DNA of 9,606 nt, from NCBI GenBank assembly GCA_934597725.1, contig CAKTSK010000044.1, positions 1 to 9,606 on the forward strand, given 5' to 3'. Of this stretch, positions 4,663-9,606 are shown piece by piece. Origin of the DNA: an uncultured Eubacteriales bacterium. GTDB lineage: Bacteria; Bacillota; Clostridia; Oscillospirales; Oscillospiraceae. A model generated the notes under the pieces. It was not told the DNA's origin. It saw only the letters and a program-made list of their open reading frames with translations, and made no database searches. Position 1 is the first letter of the stretch. Each line of letters begins with the position of its first letter. Position numbers and translations under genes: made by a program.

Positions 4663-6491
4663 GTGGTGTCCTCCTCGTTCTTTCTGAAGTGTTGGTAGAC
4701 GGCTTGCGCCGCCGGTTTGGGCAGCACCGCTTCCAGCTGGGCCAGCTCCGCCTGGCGGATGGCCTTGATGCTGCCGAAGGTTTTGAGCAGTTTTTTTCGC
4801 CGGCTCTCCCCGATGCCGGGGATCTGTTCCAGGGTGGAGCCCAGGGCGCTCTTGCTATGCCGCTTGTGGTGAAAGCCCACGGCGGCGCGGTGGGTCTCCT
4901 CCTGGATCTGGCCGACGAAGGCAAACAGCGCCGGGGCGGCCTGAATGCCGATCTCCCGGCCATCCGGTGTCACCAGCGCCCTCGTCCGGTGCCGGTCGTC
5001 CTTGACCATACCAAACACCGGGACCGTCCCGCCCAGCCGTTCCATGGCCTGCTGGGCCACCAGGGCATGCTGGGCGCCGCCGTCAATGAGCAGCAGGTCC
5101 GGCGCAGCGGCAAAGTCCCGGTCCTCCGCCGCCTCCCGGCGGAAGCGGCGGGTGATGACCTGGTCCATGGACGCATAGTCGTCGGGTCCGGTAAGCCCCC
5201 GCAGCTTGAAGTAGCGATAGGCACTCCGCCGGGGCTTTCCCTCCTCAAACACGGTCATCGCCGCCACAATGTCCGACGCGCCGGTGTTGGAGATGTCATA
5301 GGCTTCGATCCGCCGGGGCGGCTGGGGCAGGTCCAGGGTCTCCGCCAGCAGGTCCAGGACCTTGGCGGTCCGTTCGGCCCGGGTGGTCAGCCGTTCGCAC
5401 TCGGCCCGGGCGTTTTCCCGGGCCATGCGGATGAGGTCTGCCTTGGCCCCCCGCTGAGGGGTCACCAGCTCCACCTTGCAGCCGGCCTGACGGGAGAGGA
5501 GCCGGCCGATCTCTGCGGCCCCCTCCAACGGCTCCGGCAGCAGGATCTGCCGGGGCAGCAGCCCCCGGGGCAGGTAGAACTGGACCAGAAAGGCCGACAG
5601 GATCTCCTCTGCCGTCTCTCCGGCGGTGGGAAAGACCTCCAGATCCCGTCCGGCCAGCTCCCCCTCCTGAAAATGCAGCACGGCCACGCCGCTGCGGACC
5701 TGACCGGTGTAGAGCCCCAGCACGTCGGTGTCGGCCAGATAGCCTGCCACCACCTTCTGCCGCTTGCCCAGCAGGGTGATCGCCCGCAGGCGGTCCCGGA
5801 TCGCTGCCGCCTGCTCAAATTCCAGGGCCTGGGCGGCCTGCTCCATCTGCTCCCGCAGGTCTTTTTCCACCTGGCCGAACTTGCCTTCCAGCAGCCGGAT
5901 GGCCTGGTCGATGGCCTGCTGATGCTGCTGCCAGGGCACTTCTTTGCGGCAGTAGCCGTCGCACTGCCCCATGTGGTAGTTCAGGCAGGGGCGCTCCTTC
6001 CCCTGGTCCCGGGGAAACTGCTTGCCGCAGGTGGGCAGCTTCAAGGCCGCCCGCAGGGCGTCCAGGATGGCCTGGGTATCGTGGCGGCCGCCGAAGGGGC
6101 CGAAGTACCGGGCGCCGTCGTCGCTCATCCGCCCCTGAATGGAAAAGCGGGGGTAGCGGTCTTTGACCGACAGGCGGATGTAGGGATAGCCTTTGTCATC
6201 CTTCAGCAAAATATTATACCGGGGCTTGTGCCGCTTGATGAGGGAGTTTTCCAGCACCAGCGCCTCAAACTCAGAGCCGGCCACGATGGTGTCGAAGTGG
6301 TCGATCTGGGCCACCATGGCCCGGGTCTTTTCGGTGTGGTTGGCCTGGTCGTGAAAATACTGGCTGACGCGGTTTTTCAGCGCCTTGGCCTTGCCCACAT
6401 AGATCACGGTCCCCTCCCGGTCCATCATCAGGTACACGCCGGGCTGCAGGGGCAGGCTGAGGGCTTTTTCTTTCAAGGCGTCAAAGGTCAC
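4623..6491 (-). CDS. uvrC: Excinuclease ABC subunit C
   Basis: The nuclease of UvrABC nucleotide excision repair, which cuts the damaged strand on both sides of a lesion in the UvrB-DNA complex. Domains in order: GIY-YIG nuclease for the 3' cut (about 15-95; PGVYLM at 17-22, IYVGKAKALKNR at 30-41, with Y20, Y31, R41 and E81); four cysteines at 155, 169, 177 and 181, placed like the iron-sulfur ligands reported in UvrC; UVR/UvrB-binding motif (about 203-240); RNase H-like nuclease for the 5' cut (D399 in AYDIS, D470 in LLLIDGG, H534 in EETHR); and helix-hairpin-helix (LEQIPGIGESRRKKLL, 554-569). The 622-aa length is normal. The start is GTG 6491, with AAGGAGG 7 nt upstream. No promoter is visible between it and the ptsH terminator, so transcription may rely on read-through or an unseen site. 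Confidence 0.97.
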   Translation of the reverse strand: MTFDALKEKALSLPLQPGVYLMMDREGTVIYVGKAKALKNRVSQYFHDQANHTEKTRAMVAQIDHFDTIVAGSEFEALVLENSLIKRHKPRYNILLKDDKGYPYIRLSVKDRYPRFSIQGRMSDDGARYFGPFGGRHDTQAILDALRAALKLPTCGKQFPRDQGKERPCLNYHMGQCDGYCRKEVPWQQHQQAIDQAIRLLEGKFGQVEKDLREQMEQAAQALEFEQAAAIRDRLRAITLLGKRQKVVAGYLADTDVLGLYTGQVRSGVAVLHFQEGELAGRDLEVFPTAGETAEEILSAFLVQFYLPRGLLPRQILLPEPLEGAAEIGRLLSRQAGCKVELVTPQRGAKADLIRMARENARAECERLTTRAERTAKVLDLLAETLDLPQPPRRIEAYDISNTGASDIVAAMTVFEEGKPRRSAYRYFKLRGLTGPDDYASMDQVITRRFRREAAEDRDFAAAPDLLLIDGGAQHALVAQQAMERLGGTVPVFGMVKDDRHRTRALVTPDGREIGIQAAPALFAFVGQIQEETHRAAVGFHHKRHSKSALGSTLEQIPGIGESRRKKLLKTFGSIKAIRQAELAQLEAVLPKPAAQAVYQHFRKNEEDTTCASSQVPPADGG

Positions 6492-6520
6492 AGCAGGCCC
6501 TCCTTTCTGCCTGTGGGCTG

Positions 6521-6548
6521 AAAAAAAGCGCCGCGGATGCGGCGCTTT
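6521..6548 (-). terminator. Intrinsic terminator of ptsH, just before uvrC
   Basis: The stem GCGCCGC/GCGGCGC (6528-6534 with 6539-6545) extends by three A-T pairs and has the loop GGAT. The minus strand then continues with a T7 run (6527-6521). It lies 18 nt after the ptsH stop and about 30 nt before the uvrC start, so it separates the two genes or lets through only part of the transcription. Confidence 0.88.
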
Positions 6549-6566
6549 CTTGTCTGTGGTGCGGGT

Positions 6567-6830
6567 TCAGTCCGCGAAGTCGGAGCTGATCAGTTCCACC
6601 AGGGCGTCCACGGCATCCTTCTCATCGGTGCCGTCGGCAATGAGGTCGATGGTGCTGCCCTTGATGATCCCCAGAGAGAGGACGCCCAGCAGGCTCTTGG
6701 CATTGACGCGCTGCTCGTCCTTCTCCACCCAAATGGTGCTCTTGAATTCGTTGGCCTTCTGAATAAAGAAGGTGGCGGGTCTGGCGTGAAGGCCGACCTG
6801 GTTATTCACCGTTGCCTGCTTAATATACAT
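6567..6830 (-). CDS. ptsH: HPr-family phosphocarrier protein
   Basis: Small cytoplasmic phosphocarrier (87 aa) of the phosphoenolpyruvate sugar phosphotransferase system. It takes phosphate from enzyme I on His15 and passes it to EIIA proteins. The active-site motif GLHARPAT places His15 exactly, with R17 beside it. Ser46 in AKSLLGVLSLGI is the site phosphorylated by HPr kinase in Firmicutes, so a role in carbon catabolite control with CcpA is expected (family knowledge). His15 argues against the Crh paralogue, which lacks it. I start at ATG 6830 because GGGAGGG (6843-6837) is 6 nt upstream; a longer frame from 6911 adds 27 residues that no HPr has and would include the promoter. It has its own promoter and terminator, with no ptsI beside it. 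Confidence 0.95.
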   Translation of the reverse strand: MYIKQATVNNQVGLHARPATFFIQKANEFKSTIWVEKDEQRVNAKSLLGVLSLGIIKGSTIDLIADGTDEKDAVDALVELISSDFAD

Positions 6831-6869
6831 AATAGTCCCTCCCGAATTTTTCCCTAAAATGCTACCATA

Positions 6870-6898
6870 AGGATAGCAAATTTCCCGGTTTCCGTCAA
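6870..6898 (-). promoter_or_regulatory. Promoter of ptsH
   Basis: On the minus strand TTGACG (6898-6893, five of six) and TATCCT (6875-6870, four of six) are 17 bp apart. Predicted start is near 6863, giving a leader of about 33 nt with the GGGAGGG site. It lies in the 151-bp space after mutS2. I see no hairpin with a U run to end mutS2 transcripts there, so read-through into ptsH is possible. Confidence 0.75.
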
Positions 6899-6981
6899 TG
6901 CCAATTTTCATGGGATTCCAGGGAATTTACCCAGTTTTTTCGGCTCTTTCCCGGACAGGTTTCTCTGCCGCGGGAATTTTC

Positions 6982-9354
6982 TTACTTTAGCTCCACGATG
7001 GTGACCCCATCTTCTCCCTCGCCGTACCGGCCCAGGCGGAAGGAAGCCACGCCCTTGCAGCGCTTAAGGTAGTTGTGTACGGTCTTGCGCACCGCGCCGG
7101 TACCTTTGCCGTGGATGACGGTGACCTGGGTGAGGTTGCTGACCATGGCCCGGTCGATGAACTGGCTCAGGGTCAGCTCTGCCTCGTCGGTGGTCATGCC
7201 CCGCAGGTCCACCTCGGCCTTGGCCCCCAGGGAGCGCAGCTTGTGTTCCGTGCGGCGGATGTACTGCCGGGCGGCCTTCTGGGTCTGGGTCTCCCCTTCC
7301 ACCACCCGGACCTCCTCCTGCTTGGCGGTGATGCGCAGGATGCCCGCCTGCAGCTGGAGCACGCCGTCCTTGTTCACGGACAGGACGGTTCCCTGGGTGC
7401 CGGTTTTCAGGATGGTCACCGTATCGCCCTTTTTGGCGGGGCGGAGCAAGGGGGGCGGCGCGGCCTTTTCCGGTGCGCCCAGCTTGCCCTCGGCCTCGTT
7501 GAGCCGGTGGCGCAGCCCTGCCCGCTGGTCGTTGACGGCCTGCCAGTCCTGTTCCTTCTGGGCTTTCTTCCGCATGTCTCCCAGCTCCCGGAAGACTTCG
7601 TCGGCCGTGCGGCGGGCCTCGTCCAGGATGGCCCGGGCCTCTGCTTTGGCGCGGGCCTCGTTTTTCTCCTTCTCCTTTTGCAGGGCGTCCCGGTATTCCT
7701 GGGCCTTGGCGGCGGCCTGCTCCATCTCCAGGCGGAGCTGGGCGGCCTGCCGCTGCTCCTTCTCCATCTCCTGGCGCTGCTGGTCCAGCTGGGTCAGCAC
7801 GTCCTCGAAGCGGATGTTCTCGGCGCTCACCCGGGCGTTGGCCTGCTGGATGATCTCCTCCGGCAGGCCCAGGCGCTTGGAAATGGCAAAGGCGTTGGAT
7901 TTTCCGGGGATGCCTACCAGGAGACGATAGGTAGGGGCCAAGGTCTCCACGTCGAACTCACAGGAGGCGTTTTCCACGCCGGGGGTGGTCATGGCATAGA
8001 CCTTCAGCTCCGCGTAGTGGGTGGTGGCAGCCACCAGCGCGCCCAGGCTCCGGGCGTGTTCAATGATGGCAGCGGCCAGGGCTGCGCCTTCCACCGGATC
8101 TGTGCCGCCGCCCAGCTCGTCGAAGAGGATGAGGGTCTCGTCGTCGGTCTCCTCCAGCATCCCCACGATGTTGCTCATGTGGGAGGAGAAGGTGGACAGG
8201 GACTGGGCGATGGACTGCTCGTCGCCGATGTCTGCCAGCACCCGCCGGCAGACCTTGATCGTGCTGCCGTCCCCGGCAGGGATGTGCAGGCCGCACTGGG
8301 CCATGAGGGTGAGCAGACCGATGGTTTTCAGGGTCACGGTTTTGCCGCCGGTGTTGGGGCCGGTGATGACCAGGGTGTCAAAACTCTCGCCCAGCTCCAG
8401 GTCGTTGGCCACCGCCGTTTTGGGGTCCAGCAGGGGGTGTCTGGCCCGGCGCAGGCACAGGCCCTTCCGGGACAGCCCTGGCTCCATGGCTCCCATGTGG
8501 GCGGAGAGCTTGGCCCGGGCAAAGATGGTGTCCAGCCGGATGAGCAGGTCATAGTCCAGGGAGATGTCCTCCTTGAAGGACGCCGCCTCGGCAGACAGCT
8601 CTGCCAAGATCCGGTCGATCTCTTTTTCTTCCTTGGCCTGCAGCTCCCGCAGCTCGTTGTTGGCCTTCACCACGCCCATCGGCTCGATGAAAAAGGTGGA
8701 GCCGGAGCCGGACAGGTCGTGGACCAGGCCGGGCACTTCGTTTTTGAACTCCGACTTCACCGGCACCACATACCGGCCCGAGCGCTGGGTGATGATGCTC
8801 TCCTGGAGGTACTTGGCCTGGGAAGAGGAAATGATTTTTTGCAGAATATCCCGCACCTTGCTTTCCGTGGCGCGCATGTGGCGGCGGATCGAGGCCAATT
8901 CGGGGCTGGCCGAGTCGGCCAACTCCCCTTCCCCGACGATGGAGCCGGTGATCTTGTCCTCCAGGAAGCGGTTGGGGTGCAGGGCGTGGAAGAGGACGTC
9001 AATGGGCGATTTTTCGCTCTCCTCTCCCTCGCCGTATTCCTTGGCCGACCGGGCGGCGGCCAGCACGGCGGCGATGTCCAGCAGCTCTCTGGTGTTCAGG
9101 CTGCCGCCCATGTCTGCCCGCTGCAGGGAGCCGGCCACCGGCCGGACGCCGGTAAAGGACGGGCTGCCGCGCAGGACCATTTTGTTGACGGCTGCGGTGG
9201 TCTCTTTCAGCCGCCGGGCCACCTTCTCCGGGTCGCTCTCCGGGCGAAGGCGCAGGGCGCGGTCCTTACCCTCCTGGGTCACAGCCTGGTCGGCCAGCAG
9301 GGACAGGACCCGTGGTAATTCTAATGTCTCTATGGATTTTTCAAACAGATCCAC
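6982..9354 (-). CDS. mutS2: MutS2 / RqcU: MutS-type ATPase with Smr domain
   Basis: MutS paralogue without the mismatch-recognition domain. In Bacillus subtilis MutS2 (RqcU) acts on collided ribosomes; in other species it is tied to suppressing recombination. The 790-aa length is typical. A core/clamp helical region covers about 1-300. The ABC-type ATPase follows, with Walker A GPNTGGKT (332-339), signature-like STFSSHMSNI (387-396) and Walker B LILFDE (408-413). A long charged coiled coil runs about 515-620, then a KOW-like small domain (about 640-687, KKGDTVTILKTGTQGTVLSV). The Smr domain (about 714-790) has VDLRG (715-719) and HGKGTG (748-753), the presumed nuclease or RNA-binding motif. 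The start is GTG 9354, with AAGGAGGG 8 nt upstream. All key motifs are intact. No promoter is evident in the hairpin-rich DNA upstream within the window. Confidence 0.97.
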   Translation of the reverse strand: MDLFEKSIETLELPRVLSLLADQAVTQEGKDRALRLRPESDPEKVARRLKETTAAVNKMVLRGSPSFTGVRPVAGSLQRADMGGSLNTRELLDIAAVLAAARSAKEYGEGEESEKSPIDVLFHALHPNRFLEDKITGSIVGEGELADSASPELASIRRHMRATESKVRDILQKIISSSQAKYLQESIITQRSGRYVVPVKSEFKNEVPGLVHDLSGSGSTFFIEPMGVVKANNELRELQAKEEKEIDRILAELSAEAASFKEDISLDYDLLIRLDTIFARAKLSAHMGAMEPGLSRKGLCLRRARHPLLDPKTAVANDLELGESFDTLVITGPNTGGKTVTLKTIGLLTLMAQCGLHIPAGDGSTIKVCRRVLADIGDEQSIAQSLSTFSSHMSNIVGMLEETDDETLILFDELGGGTDPVEGAALAAAIIEHARSLGALVAATTHYAELKVYAMTTPGVENASCEFDVETLAPTYRLLVGIPGKSNAFAISKRLGLPEEIIQQANARVSAENIRFEDVLTQLDQQRQEMEKEQRQAAQLRLEMEQAAAKAQEYRDALQKEKEKNEARAKAEARAILDEARRTADEVFRELGDMRKKAQKEQDWQAVNDQRAGLRHRLNEAEGKLGAPEKAAPPPLLRPAKKGDTVTILKTGTQGTVLSVNKDGVLQLQAGILRITAKQEEVRVVEGETQTQKAARQYIRRTEHKLRSLGAKAEVDLRGMTTDEAELTLSQFIDRAMVSNLTQVTVIHGKGTGAVRKTVHNYLKRCKGVASFRLGRYGEGEDGVTIVELK

Positions 9355-9373
9355 GATGGGATCCCTCCTTTGT

Positions 9374-9593
9374 GTTGGTAGCGTACCAACGGCGGGCGGA
9401 AGCGCCGCCGCAGGATGGGGCCGTTCTCAACGGCGGGGATTTGCCTACCATAGGCAACGGATGTGGGAGGCGCCGCCTCCGGGGGGCCACTGCCCGTGGC
9501 GGGGCCTGCTTTCTCTGGAGAAAGCAGGGGAAAGAGCACCAGGGGGCTTTGCCCCCTGGACCCCCACTCGGGGGAGGAGGTTCCTCCCCCGAG
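9374..9593. repeat. Cluster of inverted repeats upstream of mutS2
   Basis: The 250 bases before mutS2 hold no supported gene but many short palindromes. Perfect ones (stem/loop): 9374-9390 (7/3), 9421-9433 (5/3), 9441-9457 (7/3), 9466-9480 (6/3), 9486-9500 (5/5), 9505-9528 (11/2), 9539-9559 (9/3) and 9567-9593 (12/3). A bulged one covers 9390-9410. Most have 3-nt loops, and no U runs follow, so they are not ordinary terminators. From memory, CCAGGGGGC-type palindromes are common intergenic repeats in GC-rich gut Clostridia; copy number cannot be judged here. The hairpin at 9374-9390 ends 3 nt before the mutS2 Shine-Dalgarno site. Confidence 0.8.
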
Positions 9594-9606
9594 ACCCCCT
9601 TCTCTG

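Noticed and set aside
6213..6218. TATAAT on the minus strand inside uvrC
   Set aside because: There is no -35-like hexamer at 16-18 bp and no TG extension. It encodes ordinary Tyr-Asn codons.
4689..6521. 610-codon open frame on the plus strand
   Set aside because: It is antisense to uvrC with the same low-complexity composition and no credible domain.
8378..8383. TTGACA on the minus strand inside mutS2
   Set aside because: No -10-like sequence follows at a usable distance; the DNA there is GC-rich Walker A coding sequence.
7075..9318. 747-codon open frame on the plus strand
   Set aside because: It is antisense to mutS2, whose motifs are all intact. Long antisense frames are expected in GC-rich coding DNA, and its translation is low-complexity (Gly, Leu, Gln, His).
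9330..9539. 69-codon minus-strand frame upstream of mutS2
   Set aside because: It runs through the palindrome cluster and overlaps the mutS2 start, with no recognisable protein features or start signal.

Overview
The window looks like a chromosomal housekeeping segment from a GC-rich Clostridia-type Firmicute, most likely an Oscillospiraceae-like gut anaerobe. The assignment is inferred from four things: strong GGAGG-type Shine-Dalgarno sites, GTG starts on uvrC and mutS2, an HPr that carries both His15 and the Firmicute regulatory Ser46, and a MutS2 with a C-terminal Smr domain. Coding DNA is GC-rich with few ATA codons. AT-rich DNA is confined mainly to promoter regions and to one promoter buried inside rsmD.

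Layout, left to right. A tRNA-Ser(CGA) on the minus strand (108-196) has a near-consensus promoter and a perfect 15-bp hairpin terminator. A plus-strand K+/H+ antiporter of the CPA1/NhaP2 type (396-2003), with two cytoplasmic RCK_C-like modules, has its own promoter and terminator. Convergent to it is an unrecognised 158-codon gene (2034-2510, minus). That gene is divergent from a small XRE-type regulator (2656-2952, plus). The roughly 145-bp AT-rich space between them holds two candidate promoters that appear to share one palindromic -35 hexamer, plus a dyad that could be an operator.

From 3001 onward every gene is on the minus strand. In transcription order they are mutS2 (9354-6982), ptsH/HPr (6830-6567, own promoter and terminator), then a tightly packed group uvrC - rsmD - coaD - coiled-coil protein (6491-3042). 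uvrC and rsmD overlap by 40 nt, and coaD and the coiled-coil gene by 26 nt. The group ends at a strong terminator (3001-3032). A promoter matching both consensus hexamers exactly, with an extended -10, lies inside the rsmD reading frame (4232-4259). It probably gives coaD and the coiled-coil gene an independent promoter.

The genes cover DNA repair (uvrC), ribosome-linked functions (mutS2/rqcU, rsmD, tRNA-Ser), coenzyme A synthesis (coaD), PTS/carbon regulation (ptsH) and ion homeostasis (antiporter). The right edge (9374-9593), just upstream of mutS2, is a dense run of at least eight perfect inverted repeats. I see no CRISPR array, transposase, phage gene or clear undescribed defence system. 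The most unusual items are the embedded promoter in rsmD, the palindrome cluster, and the unknown gene/XRE divergent pair.
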